A DNA stretch of 64,000 bases, taken from Saccharococcus thermophilus. Its GTDB lineage: Bacteria > Bacillota > Bacilli > Bacillales > Anoxybacillaceae. Below are positions 1-11,018 of the stretch, piece after piece. The stretch covers positions 2,170,001-2,234,000 of the forward strand of contig NZ_JAASRS010000001.1 in NCBI RefSeq assembly GCF_011761475.1, given 5' to 3'. The position numbers and the translations under genes are program-made. Every line of letters starts with the position of its first letter. Within the stretch, counting starts at the first letter, position 1. The notes under the pieces were generated by a model, which was not told the DNA's origin, made no database searches, and saw nothing but the letters and a program-made list of their open reading frames with translations.

Positions 1-795
1 TCTCACACAGAGAAAAAGTCGATCTGGGGACATTCTCTCGTTTGGCTCATGGTTCATACGATGACCCAGGCTTTTCCCTTTGCGTTCCGCCTCTACGACA
101 AGGCGGCTGGGAAAAGCAAGGGGGAACTCGCGATCGAGATGCTTTCTTCTTTGGATGTACACCGTCCTGTTTATGTGCTGATGGACTCTTGGTATCCATC
201 GCAAACGCTCGTGGAAGCTTGTCTGAAAAAGGGATTCCACGTAATCGCAATGCTCAAGGCCAATCGGCTTCTTTATCCAAAAGGCATTGCGGTTCAGGTG
301 AGGGAGTTTGCCCGCTACATCGAACCGAAAGACACTCACCTCGTCACGGTGGGAGAAGAGCGTTATCGGGTTTATCGCTACGAAGGCTCTCTCAAAGGTC
401 TCGATGATGCCGTGGTGCTGCTCGCTTGGAAAGCCGATCAGCCGATGACATCGGAACATCTTCACTGCGTCTTGAGCACCGACCGGGATCTAAGCGATGA
501 AGAGATCTTGCGCTACTATGCCCAGCGTTGGTCGATCGAATGTTTTTTCCGTCAAGCGAAAGACCAGCTGAAACTCGATGGATACCGCGTTCGCGGACGT
601 CGGGCGGTGAAACGCTACTGGATCTTGGTGCAGCTTGCTTACGTGTACAGCATGTTCGAGTCGAACAGCGATTTTTCTGATGGGCTCGATCTTCTGCGCA
701 AGAGAAAAGGACATAGCCTCGTGGAGTTCATTTACCGTGCAGCGAAACAAAATATTCCCATTGATACCGTGAAAAAACAGCTCCACGTGGCATAA
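1..795 (+). CDS. IS4-family transposase, C-terminal part
   Basis: The reading frame is open from the first base of the window, so the start is upstream and the ATG at 49 is internal. The protein cuts and rejoins DNA ends as a DDE transposase. A second Asp is visible in MDSWYPS. The family signature Y-(2)-R-(3)-E-(6)-K is visible as YYAQRWSIECFFRQAK near the C-terminus, giving the catalytic Glu. The first Asp must lie in the missing part. It is close to Geobacillus IS4/IS701-like transposases, but the exact element cannot be named. The gene lies in opposite orientation to the interrupted MaoC-like gene. Confidence 0.85.
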   Translation, partial: SHTEKKSIWGHSLVWLMVHTMTQAFPFAFRLYDKAAGKSKGELAIEMLSSLDVHRPVYVLMDSWYPSQTLVEACLKKGFHVIAMLKANRLLYPKGIAVQVREFARYIEPKDTHLVTVGEERYRVYRYEGSLKGLDDAVVLLAWKADQPMTSEHLHCVLSTDRDLSDEEILRYYAQRWSIECFFRQAKDQLKLDGYRVRGRRAVKRYWILVQLAYVYSMFESNSDFSDGLDLLRKRKGHSLVEFIYRAAKQNIPIDTVKKQLHVA

Positions 796-855
796 GGGGT
801 ACCCTGTTTGTCTCTTTTACATGGTAATTATTGTAATTAAAATTGCTCAACTACA
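1..855 (+). mobile_element. IS4-type insertion sequence, right part
   Basis: The left end lies outside the window. The right boundary is placed at about 855 because the minus-strand MaoC-like frame stops matching its family there, after a His-Ile-Thr-Asn string. The 60 bases between the transposase stop and this point are AT-rich. The outer end read inward begins near TGTAGTTGAGCAATTT, but no partner inverted repeat can be checked without the left end. Confidence 0.75.
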
Positions 856-1116
856 GTTAGTAATATGGCTTCCCGGACCTGGCAAATATTTTGAAATGGC
901 CGAAGTAATCATTCCCGTTAACATGACTGCTGGAACAATCGGCTTTTTCAGCGGCGTCTGGGATGCGTAATCATGCTGAATGTACAGCGGATTGGCATCA
1001 TCCGTCAGCCCGAGATAAAGTAGCAAATCTTTATCTTCCATTTTCTCGTTGATCACTAATTTTTCCCCGACCGAAATTTCCGATATATTTCTCCCAAGTT
1101 TGCGCTTTTTCAGCAT
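847..1116 (-). pseudogene. MaoC-like hydratase gene, 3' end lost to the IS
   Basis: About 86 native codons remain, followed by a few codons read into the IS before a TGA at 847. The ATG at 1116 is chosen because a purine-rich ribosome site (AAGGGGTG) precedes it by six bases; an upstream in-frame start at 1155 has no such site. The segment matches the N-terminal half of short MaoC/hot-dog proteins, including the stretch GLTDDANPLYIQHDYA, which resembles the usual MaoC substrate-binding region. A gene of this type normally follows mdh in Geobacillus. The rest of the hot-dog fold is missing, so loss of function is expected. Confidence 0.75.
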
Positions 1117-1161
1117 GTCAAACACCCCTTTGTTTTCGGAAGCGCTTTCAATCAATAGGTG

Positions 1162-1193
1162 ACAAAAATTCGGGATGACTCCCGAATTTTTGT
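1162..1193 (-). terminator. terminator after mdh
   Basis: A perfect 14-bp stem (1162-1175 with 1180-1193) with a TGAC loop. The lower stem is A/T, so the arms supply the T-run on either strand. It separates mdh from the truncated MaoC-like gene. Confidence 0.8.
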
Positions 1194-1206
1194 CTTTGCC
1201 CCTATT

Positions 1207-2145
1207 TTATTCTAATACGCTCATGACGCTTTTCACGGATTCTACTGATTTGGCAAGCGCTGCTTTTTCTTCTTCTGTCAGCTCTAGTTCGATCACTTTT
1301 TCGATACCATTGCCGCCTAAAATCGTCGGCACCCCTAAATAAATGCCTTCGTAGCCGTATTCGCCTTCAAGGTAAGCGATCGCTGGAAGGATGCGGCGTT
1401 GGTCTTTAATAATGGCTTCCACCATTTCGGCAAGTGAAGCAGCTGGTGCATAATAAGCGCTGCCGCTGCCAAGCAAGTTCACAATTTCGCCGCCGCCTTT
1501 GCGGGTGCGTTCGACAATCGCATCAAGCCGGTCTTTCGGAATTAATTTTTCAAGCGGAATGCCTCCGGCATATGAGTAGCGAACAAGCGGCACCATATCG
1601 TCACCATGTCCACCCAACACAAAGCCGGTCACATCTTTTACAGAAATGTTTAATTCCTGTGCGACAAACGTGCGGAAGCGGGCGGTATCCAATACGCCAG
1701 ATTGACCGATGACACGGTTTTTCGGGAATCCCGATTCTTTAAATACCGTGTAAGTCATCGCATCAACAGGGTTTGTTAAGACGATAATGTAGCAGTTTGG
1801 CGAATATTTCACCACTTCTTTTGTTACTTGTTTCATAATTTTTTGGTTCGTAGTGACAAGATCATCGCGGCTCATGCCCGGCTTGCGCGCAATGCCTGCC
1901 GTAATGATCACGACATCGGATTCAGCCGTGTCTTCATAGTTAGAAGTGCCGATAATATTTGCGTCGAATCCCAGCACCGGGCTGGATTCAAGCATATCAA
2001 GCGACTTTCCTTTTGTCGGGTTTTCCAACTGCGGAATATCGACAAGGACGATATCCCCTAATTCTTTTTGAGCTAAAATAAACGCAGTGGTCGCACCTGT
2101 AAATCCCGCACCGATGATGGAGATTTTTTTGCGTTTCATTGTCAT
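1207..2145 (-). CDS. mdh: malate dehydrogenase
   Basis: Cytosolic NAD-dependent enzyme that oxidises malate to oxaloacetate in the TCA cycle. The 312-residue protein is full length for the lactate-dehydrogenase-like MDH of bacilli. The dinucleotide-binding loop GAGFTG is at about residues 12-17, substrate arginines lie in [10 protein letters not shown], and the catalytic His is in GGHGDDMV. A second ATG two codons downstream (2139) has better ribosome-site spacing, so translation may start at either. It is the last gene of the citZ-icd-mdh cluster, 24 bases after icd. Confidence 0.97.
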   Translation of the reverse strand: MTMKRKKISIIGAGFTGATTAFILAQKELGDIVLVDIPQLENPTKGKSLDMLESSPVLGFDANIIGTSNYEDTAESDVVIITAGIARKPGMSRDDLVTTNQKIMKQVTKEVVKYSPNCYIIVLTNPVDAMTYTVFKESGFPKNRVIGQSGVLDTARFRTFVAQELNISVKDVTGFVLGGHGDDMVPLVRYSYAGGIPLEKLIPKDRLDAIVERTRKGGGEIVNLLGSGSAYYAPAASLAEMVEAIIKDQRRILPAIAYLEGEYGYEGIYLGVPTILGGNGIEKVIELELTEEEKAALAKSVESVKSVMSVLE

Positions 2146-2169
2146 GCTCCCTCATCCTCTCTCTTATAT

Positions 2170-3441
2170 TTATTCCATATTGCGGATCAGCGCATCAGCA
2201 AATTCGGAGCATTTCACTTCCGTTGCATCGTCCATCAGACGGGCAAAATCGTAGGTGACGATTTTGGCTGCGATCGTTTTTTCCATCGCTTTAATAATCA
2301 ATTTTGCTGCTTCATTCCAGCCAAGATGTTCAAACATCATTACCCCGGATAAAATGACGGACGACGGGTTCACTTTATCCAAACCTGCATATTTTGGCGC
2401 GGTTCCGTGCGTCGCTTCAAAAATAGCATGTCCTGTTTCATAGTTGATGTTTGCCCCTGGCGCGATACCGATGCCACCGACTTGTGCCGCGAGCGCATCA
2501 GAAATGTAGTCGCCGTTTAAGTTCATCGTGGCAACAACATCAAATTCGCGTGGACGCGTCAAAATTTGTTGCAAGAAAATATCAGCAATGACATCTTTAA
2601 TAATGATTTTTCCGGACTCTTCCGCTTCAGCAAGCGCTTTATTGGCCGCTTCTTTTCCTTCCGCTTCGACGATGCGGTCGTATTGCGCCCATGTAAATAC
2701 TTTGTCAGCAAATTCTTCTTCCGCTAATTCATAGCCCCAATTTTTAAACGCACCTTCCGTAAACTTCATAATGTTTCCTTTATGGACAAGCGTCACCGAT
2801 TTCCGGCCATGTTCAATGGCATAGTTAATGGCGGCGCGCACTAACCGTTTTGTTCCTTGTTCGGAAATTGGCTTAATGCCGATGCCCGATGTTTCTGGGA
2901 AGCGGATTTTGCGGACGCCCATTTCATTTTGCAAGAAATCAATCACTTTTTTCACTTCTGGCGTTCCTTTGGCGTATTCAATTCCCGCATAAATATCTTC
3001 AGTGTTCTCGCGGAAAATTACCATATCTGTATCTTCCGGACGTTTTACCGGCGAAGGCACGCCTTTAAAATAACGGACTGGACGCAAGCACACAAATAAA
3101 TCCAATTCTTGGCGGAGCGCCACGTTTAAAGAGCGAATTCCTCCACCAACCGGCGTCGTTAACGGTCCTTTAATGGCAATTATGTATTCGCGAATCGTAT
3201 CGAGCGTTTCTTGCGGAAGCCACTCTCCGGTCAGTTTATACGCTTTTTCCCCGGCAAGCACTTCTTTCCAAACAATTTTTTTCTCGCCTTTATACGCTTT
3301 TTCCACCGCGGCTTCTAACACGCGGGATGCCGCTGCCCAAATGTCCGGTCCTGTTCCATCCCCTTCAATAAATGGAATGATCGGGTTGTTTGGAACATTC
3401 AACACACCATTCGTTACCGTAATTTTTTCCCCTTGCGTCAC
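2170..3441 (-). CDS. icd: isocitrate dehydrogenase (NADP)
   Basis: Oxidative decarboxylation of isocitrate to 2-oxoglutarate. A GTG start at 3441 gives 423 residues beginning VTQGEKI, the length of the B. subtilis enzyme, with a GGGGG ribosome site about eight bases upstream; the in-frame ATG at 3456 lacks one. Family landmarks include the isocitrate-binding arginines in [20 protein letters not shown], the regulatory-type serine loop and the Asp pair near NLNGDYISD. It lies 77 bases downstream of citZ with a hairpin between them. Confidence 0.97.
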   Translation of the reverse strand: MTQGEKITVTNGVLNVPNNPIIPFIEGDGTGPDIWAAASRVLEAAVEKAYKGEKKIVWKEVLAGEKAYKLTGEWLPQETLDTIREYIIAIKGPLTTPVGGGIRSLNVALRQELDLFVCLRPVRYFKGVPSPVKRPEDTDMVIFRENTEDIYAGIEYAKGTPEVKKVIDFLQNEMGVRKIRFPETSGIGIKPISEQGTKRLVRAAINYAIEHGRKSVTLVHKGNIMKFTEGAFKNWGYELAEEEFADKVFTWAQYDRIVEAEGKEAANKALAEAEESGKIIIKDVIADIFLQQILTRPREFDVVATMNLNGDYISDALAAQVGGIGIAPGANINYETGHAIFEATHGTAPKYAGLDKVNPSSVILSGVMMFEHLGWNEAAKLIIKAMEKTIAAKIVTYDFARLMDDATEVKCSEFADALIRNME

Positions 3442-3475
3442 GATCAAAACCCCCAACTGTAAGTTTTTTATGAAA

Positions 3476-3505
3476 AAGGTGAGAAGTCAACTTGTTTCTC
3501 ACCTT
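3476..3505 (-). terminator. hairpin between citZ and icd
   Basis: A 10-bp stem (3476-3485 with 3496-3505) with a 10-base loop. On the minus strand it is followed by a short T-run, so it could be a leaky terminator or processing site lowering icd-mdh relative to citZ. Confidence 0.55.
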
Positions 3506-3518
3506 ATTCCCAACATCA

Positions 3519-4637
3519 TTAGCCGCGCTGTTCAATCGGCACGTATGCCCGTCTTGCCGGACCGGTATATTCTGCCCGTGGGCGAATGAGACGGTTATTA
3601 TCGTATTGTTCCAAAATATGTGCGAGCCATCCTGACATACGGCTTACTGCAAAAATCGGCGTGAATAAGTCATGGTCAATTCCTAAGCAATGATAAACCG
3701 ACGCCGAATAAAAATCAACATTTGGCGGCAGCCCCTTTTCCGAAGTAACAATGTCTTCAATTTTTGCCGACATTTCATACCAATGTGGTTCACCAACTAG
3801 TTTCGTTAGTTTTTCCGACATTTTTTTCAAATGCTTCGCACGCGGATCGCCTTTACGGTAAACACGATGGCCAAATCCCATAATTTTTTCCTTATTTTCT
3901 AGTTTCTTGTGAATGTATAGCTCGACATTATCCACCGTTCCGATTTCCTTCAACATTTTCATCACTGCTTCGTTTGCGCCGCCATGAAGCGGACCTTTGA
4001 GCGCGCCAATCGCTGCCGTAATGCCGGAGTAAATGTCAGATAATGTCGCCACACAAACGCGCGCTGTAAAGGTGGATGCGTTTAATTCATGGTCGGCATG
4101 CAATACAAGCGCTTTATTAAACGCTTCCACGGCAATTTCATTTGGCTCTTTCCCAGTTAACATATAAAGGAAGTTGGCCGCAAATCCTAAATCTTTTCTT
4201 GGTTCGACAGGCTCCAATCCTTTTCGGACGCGAGCAAACGCTGTCACAATAGTAGGGATTTTCGCTTGCAGACGAATCGCTTTACGATAGTTTGCTTCTT
4301 TTGTCATTACATCCGCTTCTTCATCGTAAAGCCCCAACATGGAAACTGCCGTCCGCAATGCCGCCATCGGATGAACTTTATCGATTGGATACATTTTAAA
4401 ATGTTCAATAATCTCTTTTGGAATAGCCGCATTTTCGGCTAACTGTTGTTTTAGTTCTTCCAACTGTTCTTTTGTCGGAAGCTCACGATGCCAAAGCAAA
4501 TAAACTACTTCTTCAAAGGAAGCGTTTTCTGCCAAATCATCAATATTATAGCCTACATATGTTAGCGTGTCATCAATAATGGAGCTGATGCTTGAAGTGG
4601 TTGCGACAACCCCTTCTAGACCGCGTGTAACTGTCAT
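3519..4637 (-). CDS. citZ: citrate synthase
   Basis: Condenses acetyl-CoA with oxaloacetate at entry to the TCA cycle. The 372-residue length matches the short Gram-positive type II enzymes. The active-site signature is seen as GFGHRVYRKGDPRA, with the catalytic His in GPLHGGANE and the Asp in DFYSASVYH. A GGAGA ribosome site sits just before the ATG. The 265-base gap upstream to ytwI is AT-rich and presumably holds the promoter; no convincing operator was identified. Confidence 0.97.
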   Translation of the reverse strand: MTVTRGLEGVVATTSSISSIIDDTLTYVGYNIDDLAENASFEEVVYLLWHRELPTKEQLEELKQQLAENAAIPKEIIEHFKMYPIDKVHPMAALRTAVSMLGLYDEEADVMTKEANYRKAIRLQAKIPTIVTAFARVRKGLEPVEPRKDLGFAANFLYMLTGKEPNEIAVEAFNKALVLHADHELNASTFTARVCVATLSDIYSGITAAIGALKGPLHGGANEAVMKMLKEIGTVDNVELYIHKKLENKEKIMGFGHRVYRKGDPRAKHLKKMSEKLTKLVGEPHWYEMSAKIEDIVTSEKGLPPNVDFYSASVYHCLGIDHDLFTPIFAVSRMSGWLAHILEQYDNNRLIRPRAEYTGPARRAYVPIEQRG

Positions 4638-4902
4638 CGTGATCTCTCCTTTTCTTTAAAATAATTCCCTTCTCCCATTGCAAACGATATAGAAGAGTGA
4701 GCGCTTGCTCGAAATAGAAGCAAAAAATTGGAGTCGAAAGTGCTTACATTTTACCGTCCTTTGATAGAACAAAGGACAAGCCATCTCCCCGCCTAAAAAA
4801 TAAAGTAGGCTTATGCTTATATTATAAACAATTATCTGACTTTTGTGAATCGAAATATCCTCATTATTTTTAAATATTATCACAAAAAAATAATTTCCTA
4901 CC

Positions 4903-5358
4903 TTAAAAATATTTTACCATTTTCATAATCATGTAAGCAATTCCCGCGCCGATAAGAGGACCGACGGCAACACCGTGAAAGAGCGATACAGCTATAACCG
5001 TTCCTAGTACAAGCGCGGCGGTCATATGCGGATCTGTCGACAATAATGTAACTCCACCCTTCGCGATTAAGGCGACAAAAATTCCAGATAAAAGCGCAAT
5101 CCAAGCCGACAACGACTGCAAAGAAGCAGTGAGTTGCTTAAAGCCGATCTCCCCTGTGGCAATCGGTGCCAACACGGCAATCGTAATGATCGTAATTCCC
5201 CAATTAATCCCTTTTGCGTGGATCGCAGGCAGCCATTTGTCTTCCAGACCGATCATTTTAATGATAAGCAATGCCGCCACCGCAATTATTAGCGATTGGT
5301 TTTTCGCAATAAACCCGATGATCAATAAAATAAGCAAAAACAATACTGGTTCGCTCAT
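4903..5358 (-). CDS. ytwI: DUF441 membrane protein YtwI
   Basis: A 151-residue, very hydrophobic protein with about four or five membrane segments, of the DUF441 family found beside citZ in bacilli. Its function is not known. The ATG at 5358 has an AAAGGAAG ribosome site; the longer frame from 5487 adds a non-hydrophobic leader unlike the family. It is divergent from ytvI, so the 115 bases between them should hold both promoters. Confidence 0.85.
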   Translation of the reverse strand: MSEPVLFLLILLIIGFIAKNQSLIIAVAALLIIKMIGLEDKWLPAIHAKGINWGITIITIAVLAPIATGEIGFKQLTASLQSLSAWIALLSGIFVALIAKGGVTLLSTDPHMTAALVLGTVIAVSLFHGVAVGPLIGAGIAYMIMKMVKYF

Positions 5359-5472
5359 TGTTGTTCTTCCTTTCTTATTCATTTCGCCCTTTCCAACATG
5401 AAACCTTGCCCTTTGCTTATACGTAAGCAAACATGTAATATATAAATATGGAAAATGTACGGAGGTGAAACA

Positions 5473-6591
5473 TTGTCCCGCTATCACGTATATAGTTTTC
5501 TTCGTTTTTTGTTTGTCATCGCCGTCGTTGTTTTTGGAGCTATTGCCTTATATTATGTATCAACCGTTACATATCCGTTTATTATCGCATTTTTTATTGC
5601 CTTTTTAATCAACCCGCTCGTCGACTTTCTTGAAGAAAAGGCAAAGATGCCAAGATGGCTGGCGGTGATTGTGACACTGGTCGTATTGTTTGCGATCGTG
5701 GTCGGTCTGGTGACGCTGCTGATTGCCGAAATCGTTTCGGGAACGCAATACTTAGCCAATGTCGTACCAGAGAATTTTCAAACATTAGTTGCCTATATCG
5801 AGACACTTTTTGCCCAGCAAATTATTCCTCTTTATCAAGATTTGGCGGTCTTATTTAAAAATTTGGACGCTGATCAGCAAAATACGATTATGAATAATAT
5901 TCAAGCCGTGGGCACACAAATCACCACCACCGTCGGGCAATTTATTCAACACGTGTTGCAAAACATCCCACGACTGCTCGCCTGGCTTCCGAACGCAGCT
6001 ACCGTTTTTATTTTCTCACTGTTGGCTACGTTTTTTATTAGCAAAGATTGGCGCCGGCTCACAGGCATCGCCCAAACGATTTTGCCAGCAAAAGCGCACA
6101 GAAGTGGAAAAACGGTATTTCGCGATTTAAAGAAAGCATTATTCGGTTTTATTAAAGCGCAAGCGACACTGATTTCCATCACGACGGTCATCGTTTTAAT
6201 CGGCTTGCTTATTCTTCGCGTTGATTATGCGATTACAATCGCCCTCATTATCGGGCTTGTCGACATTTTACCGTATTTAGGCACGGGTATTGTCTTCGTT
6301 CCTTGGATTATTTATACGGCCGTAAGCGGCGATATTCCGTTTGCCATCGGGTTGGGTGTGCTTTATATCGTCGTTCTTGTCCAACGGCAAATTATGGAGC
6401 CAAAAGTGCTTTCCTCATCGATCGGCCTTGATCCGCTCGCTACGTTAGTAGCATTATTTGTCGGATTTAAATTAATTGGTTTCCTCGGATTAATTGCAGG
6501 GCCGGTTGTGCTCGTCATCATCCGGACGCTGCACAGCGCCAACGTATTTCGCGATATTTGGAATTTTATCATCGGAAAGCCGACATCGTAG
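5473..6591 (+). CDS. ytvI: YtvI, AI-2E-transporter-family membrane protein
   Basis: A 372-residue integral membrane protein with paired hydrophobic segments at the N-terminus and a cluster in the last 150 residues, the layout of the AI-2E/PerM family. The member in this position in B. subtilis is annotated as a sporulation membrane protein; the substrate is unknown. The TTG at 5473 is chosen because GGAGG lies seven bases upstream; an ATG at 5455 precedes that ribosome site and cannot use it. Confidence 0.85.
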   Translation: MSRYHVYSFLRFLFVIAVVVFGAIALYYVSTVTYPFIIAFFIAFLINPLVDFLEEKAKMPRWLAVIVTLVVLFAIVVGLVTLLIAEIVSGTQYLANVVPENFQTLVAYIETLFAQQIIPLYQDLAVLFKNLDADQQNTIMNNIQAVGTQITTTVGQFIQHVLQNIPRLLAWLPNAATVFIFSLLATFFISKDWRRLTGIAQTILPAKAHRSGKTVFRDLKKALFGFIKAQATLISITTVIVLIGLLILRVDYAITIALIIGLVDILPYLGTGIVFVPWIIYTAVSGDIPFAIGLGVLYIVVLVQRQIMEPKVLSSSIGLDPLATLVALFVGFKLIGFLGLIAGPVVLVIIRTLHSANVFRDIWNFIIGKPTS

Positions 6592-6614
6592 CCTGCAAAA
6601 CAAATGCAGCAAAG

Positions 6615-6646
6615 AAAGAGCCTTTCGAACAAAGGAAAGGCTCTTT
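6615..6646. terminator. terminator between ytvI and fxsA
   Basis: A 12-bp stem (6615-6626 with 6635-6646) followed by TTTTT on the plus strand. It ends immediately before the fxsA stop codon, so it may serve both convergent genes. Confidence 0.85.
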
Positions 6647-7045
6647 TTATCGATAAAATCGATAAAAATGGAAAAACGTTTTAGTGCGAAAAAACGATTT
6701 CAGCCAGCGGGCGATATACGGTTTCATCAGCGCACGCGTAAAAGGAAGAAGAAGAAACACCCCAAGTATATCGGTAAAAAAGCCTGGTGTTAACAACAGC
6801 ACTCCGCCAATGAGCACACAAATCCCATCAAGAATCGCTTCACTCGGAAGACGTCCGTATGACACTTCCCGTCTTGCTTTTTCGATCACTGCCAGTCCTT
6901 GTTGTTTCACAAGCCATATTCCTATCATCCCCGTTAGCATAAGGAAAGCAAGCGTAGGCCATATCCCGATCAATTTGCCGGAAAGAATAAACAGAGCGAT
7001 CTCCAAGGCTGGAATCACGATAAATATCCCGACTATCCATTTCAT
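6647..7045 (-). CDS. fxsA: FxsA-family membrane protein
   Basis: A 132-residue protein with about three or four hydrophobic segments and the FxsA pattern (GIWPTLAFLMLTGMIG and LLLTPGFFTDILG). E. coli FxsA affects phage exclusion by F; the cellular role in bacilli is not established. The gene follows pyk, separated by a terminator-like hairpin. The C-terminus is rich in Phe, Tyr and Arg and ends at the shared terminator. Confidence 0.85.
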   Translation of the reverse strand: MKWIVGIFIVIPALEIALFILSGKLIGIWPTLAFLMLTGMIGIWLVKQQGLAVIEKARREVSYGRLPSEAILDGICVLIGGVLLLTPGFFTDILGVFLLLPFTRALMKPYIARWLKSFFRTKTFFHFYRFYR

Positions 7046-7073
7046 GCTTCTCCATCTTCCTTTCGAAAGAAAA

Positions 7074-7107
7074 AATAAAAACAGAGAAATAATTCTCTGT
7101 TTTTATT
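7074..7107 (-). terminator. terminator after pyk
   Basis: A long stem (about 7074-7088 with 7093-7107) with a four-base loop and A/T-rich outer arms, lying between the pyk stop and the fxsA start. Confidence 0.75.
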
Positions 7108-7112
7108 ATACC

Positions 7113-8879
7113 TTACAACACGCTCGCATGCCCTTGATAAATCGCGCCGAATCCGGCGTCCACCGTAATTTCCTGCCCATCTTTTAAAATCGATGTCGCA
7201 TTTTCCACACCGACAACGACCGGAATGCCAAGGCTTAGACCAACGACGGCGGCATGGCTCGTTAATCCGCCTTCCTCGGTAATGATGGCCGCCGCTTTTT
7301 CTAACGCCGCCATCATGTCTGCATCGGTACTGTTTGTTACTAAAATTCCGCCTTCTACCATTTTTTGGAGCGCTTCTTCTGCCGTTTTCGCAATTACCGC
7401 TTTTCCGAAAGCCGACTTGCGGCCGATGCCTTGCCCTTTTGCAATAATGTCGCCGATCACATGCACTTTCATCAAGTTCGTCGACCCCGTTTCTCCAACC
7501 GGAACTCCCGCGGTGATGACGACTAAATCACCGTGTTTGACTACTCCTGATTTTATCGCAGCATCGACGGCAATATCAAGCATTTCGTCCGTTGTGTTTG
7601 CTTGTGGCGCCACTTGCGAATATACTCCCCAGACAAGCGCTAATTTGCGCGATACGGATTCGCTGGAAGTAACAGCGACAATCGGGGCTTTCGGACGATA
7701 TTTCGATACCATATACGCCGTTCTTCCACTGACGGTTGGCGTGACAATCGCCGCCACGTCTAAGTTTAGCGCCGTATGCGCCACCGATTGTCCAATCGCA
7801 TCGGTAATCGTCGTTGCGCTTTCTTTTGTCCGCTGCTCTAATATGTCGCGGTATTGCAACGCCTGTTCGGTACGCAGCGCAATTCGATGCATCGTTTTTA
7901 CTGCTTCGACTGGATAATGCCCTGCCGCTGTTTCCCCAGATAGCATCACCGCATCAGTGCCGTCGAAAATCGCATTGGCGACATCGCTTGCTTCTGCTCT
8001 CGTAGGTCTTGGGTTGCGCTGCATCGAATCGAGCATTTGTGTCGCCGTAATAACCGGTTTGCCAAGCATGTTGCATTTTTTAATGAGCACTTTTTGGATC
8101 AATGGCACTTCTTCTGCCGGGATTTCGACGCCAAGGTCGCCGCGCGCCACCATCAATCCATCGACGACTTCCAAAATTTCGTCAATATTATCAACGCCTT
8201 CTTGATTTTCGATTTTGGCGATGATTTGAATATGTAGCGCGTCATTTGCCTCGAGCACCTCGCGAATTTCCAATACGTCGGAAGCTCTCCGCACAAAGGA
8301 AGCAGCGATAAAATCAATTCCTTGCTCGATGCCGAATAAAATGTCTTGGCGATCTTTGTCTGTAATCCCCGGCAGGTTGAGACGAACGCCCGGTACATTA
8401 ACCCCTTTTTTGTTTTTTAAGACGCCTTCATTGAGCACTCTCGTGACAATTTCGCGCGCTTGCTTGTCAATGGAAACAACTTCTAATCCGATTAAGCCAT
8501 CATCTAAAAGAATTTTGGAACCAGGGACGACATCGTCAATCAATCCTTCATAGGTCACCGAAATTTTCTCCGACGTTCCGAGAACTTCCTTCATCGAAAT
8601 AACGAGCTGCGAGCCTTCTTTTAATTCGACAGCGCCGTTTTCCATGTCATGAGTGCGGATTTCCGGACCTTTTGTATCTAACAAAATCGCCACCGTTTTT
8701 CCCGTTCGCTTCGCCGCTTCGCGAATGTTTTGGATGCGCCGTCCGTGTTCCATATGGTCGCCATGCGAAAAATTTAAACGCGCGACATTCATCCCCGCTT
8801 CGATCAGCTGCACGAGCTTGTCTACACTCTCACTGGCAGGACCGATCGTACAGACGATTTTCGTTTTTCGCATCATCAT
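7113..8879 (-). CDS. pyk: pyruvate kinase with C-terminal phosphohistidine-like domain
   Basis: Transfers phosphate from phosphoenolpyruvate to ADP in the last step of glycolysis. The 588 residues comprise the TIM-barrel with inserted B domain (about 1-340), the allosteric C domain (to about 470) and an extra PEP-utiliser-like domain (about 480-588) with [11 protein letters not shown], as in G. stearothermophilus pyruvate kinase. The active-site motif is [12 protein letters not shown]. Three ATG-type codons occur at the start; the first is well spaced from GGAAAGGAAG. It lies 24 bases after pfkA, forming the standard operon. Confidence 0.97.
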   Translation of the reverse strand: MMMRKTKIVCTIGPASESVDKLVQLIEAGMNVARLNFSHGDHMEHGRRIQNIREAAKRTGKTVAILLDTKGPEIRTHDMENGAVELKEGSQLVISMKEVLGTSEKISVTYEGLIDDVVPGSKILLDDGLIGLEVVSIDKQAREIVTRVLNEGVLKNKKGVNVPGVRLNLPGITDKDRQDILFGIEQGIDFIAASFVRRASDVLEIREVLEANDALHIQIIAKIENQEGVDNIDEILEVVDGLMVARGDLGVEIPAEEVPLIQKVLIKKCNMLGKPVITATQMLDSMQRNPRPTRAEASDVANAIFDGTDAVMLSGETAAGHYPVEAVKTMHRIALRTEQALQYRDILEQRTKESATTITDAIGQSVAHTALNLDVAAIVTPTVSGRTAYMVSKYRPKAPIVAVTSSESVSRKLALVWGVYSQVAPQANTTDEMLDIAVDAAIKSGVVKHGDLVVITAGVPVGETGSTNLMKVHVIGDIIAKGQGIGRKSAFGKAVIAKTAEEALQKMVEGGILVTNSTDADMMAALEKAAAIITEEGGLTSHAAVVGLSLGIPVVVGVENATSILKDGQEITVDAGFGAIYQGHASVL

Positions 8880-8903
8880 TTCTTCTTCCTTTCCACTGGG
8901 GAA

Positions 8904-9911
<1,008 letters not shown>

Positions 9912-10010
9912 CTACAATACTTTAACATCTATAAAATAACATGAAGGTGGGGAAGAACACAATAGACAAGCTGTTACATATTTGTTAAAACGGCTTGCAA
10001 TATTAACAAA

Positions 10011-10033
10011 GCTGTCCCTTTGACGGAGACAGC
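10011..10033 (-). terminator. possible terminator after accA
   Basis: A short stem GCTGTC/GACAGC just past the accA stop, followed on the minus strand by a weak T-rich stretch. It is weaker than the other terminators here. Confidence 0.45.
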
Positions 10034-10040
10034 CCTGTTG

Positions 10041-11018
10041 TTATCTTACCCGAAGGTCATCGCGGGAAAACGCAAATTGCCCGATTTGTTTAAATTTTTC
10101 ATATCGCTGCTGGACTAATGTTTCGCCATCCAGCTTTAGGAGCTGCTGTAGCGATCGCTTCAACACCTTATCGATCTCTGCCGCCTGTTGATCGACATCG
10201 CGATGGGCGCCGCCGCGAACTTCTGGAATAATTTCATCAATCACCCCTAGTTCTTTTAGGTCGCGCGCGGTAATTTTCATCGTTTCCGCCGCACGCTGAG
10301 CAAGCGCCGCATCTTTCCATAAAATCGCCGCCGCCCCTTCCGGGGAAATGACAGAGTACGTCGAGTTTTCAAGCATATGAATATGGTTTCCAACCCCAAG
10401 CGCCAGCGCACCGCCGCTTCCACCTTCGCCGATTACAACACAAACAATCGGCACGGTAAGCCCTGCCATTTCAAACAAATTTCTGGCAATCGCTTCGCTT
10501 TGGCCGCGCTCCTCCGCTGCTTTTCCCGGATAGGCCCCTTTTGTATCAATAAAACAAATGATTGGGCGCTGGAATTTTTCCGCCTGTTTCATGAGGCGCA
10601 ATGCCTTGCGATACCCTTCTGGATGCGGCATGCCGAAATTGCGGCGAATGTTTTCTTTCGTATCTTTTCCGCGTTGGTGGCCAATCACCGTCACAGGCAA
10701 GCCATCGTATTTGGCAATTCCGCCAACAATCGCCTCGTCATCGCCAAAGCAGCGGTCCCCATGGCATTCTAAAAAATGCGTAAACAGCCGCGCGATGTAG
10801 TCAAGTGTTGTCGGGCGCTGGGGATGACGGGCGATTTGCACACGATCCCACGGAGTTAAGTTCGAATATATATCGTTTTCCAATTTGGCAAGGCGCGCTT
10901 CCAATTTTTCAATTTCCGCGGAAAAGTCGACCTCGGCGGTTTTCGTAAACTCTTTTAACTCGCTGATTTTTTTGCGCAATTCAATGAGCGGCTTTTCAAA
11001 CTCTAACTCTGCCACCAT
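10041..11018 (-). CDS. accA: acetyl-CoA carboxylase carboxyltransferase alpha subunit
   Basis: Half of the carboxyltransferase that moves CO2 from carboxybiotin to acetyl-CoA, giving malonyl-CoA for fatty-acid synthesis. 325 residues, standard length. A coiled-coil-like N-terminus (about 1-60) is followed by the crotonase-fold domain with [11 protein letters not shown] and [13 protein letters not shown]. The start overlaps the end of accD by 16 bases with a GGAGGAGG site inside accD, indicating coupled translation and equal subunit supply. Confidence 0.97.
   Translation of the reverse strand: MVAELEFEKPLIELRKKISELKEFTKTAEVDFSAEIEKLEARLAKLENDIYSNLTPWDRVQIARHPQRPTTLDYIARLFTHFLECHGDRCFGDDEAIVGGIAKYDGLPVTVIGHQRGKDTKENIRRNFGMPHPEGYRKALRLMKQAEKFQRPIICFIDTKGAYPGKAAEERGQSEAIARNLFEMAGLTVPIVCVVIGEGGSGGALALGVGNHIHMLENSTYSVISPEGAAAILWKDAALAQRAAETMKITARDLKELGVIDEIIPEVRGGAHRDVDQQAAEIDKVLKRSLQQLLKLDGETLVQQRYEKFKQIGQFAFSRDDLRVR

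Noticed and set aside
49-795. Complete transposase starting at the ATG at 49
   Set aside because: The frame is open to base 1 with family-like residues before that ATG and the first catalytic Asp is missing, so the gene is partial.
4690-4715. Catabolite-repression (cre-like) palindrome upstream of citZ
   Set aside because: GAGCGCTTGCTC is partly palindromic but misses several conserved cre positions.
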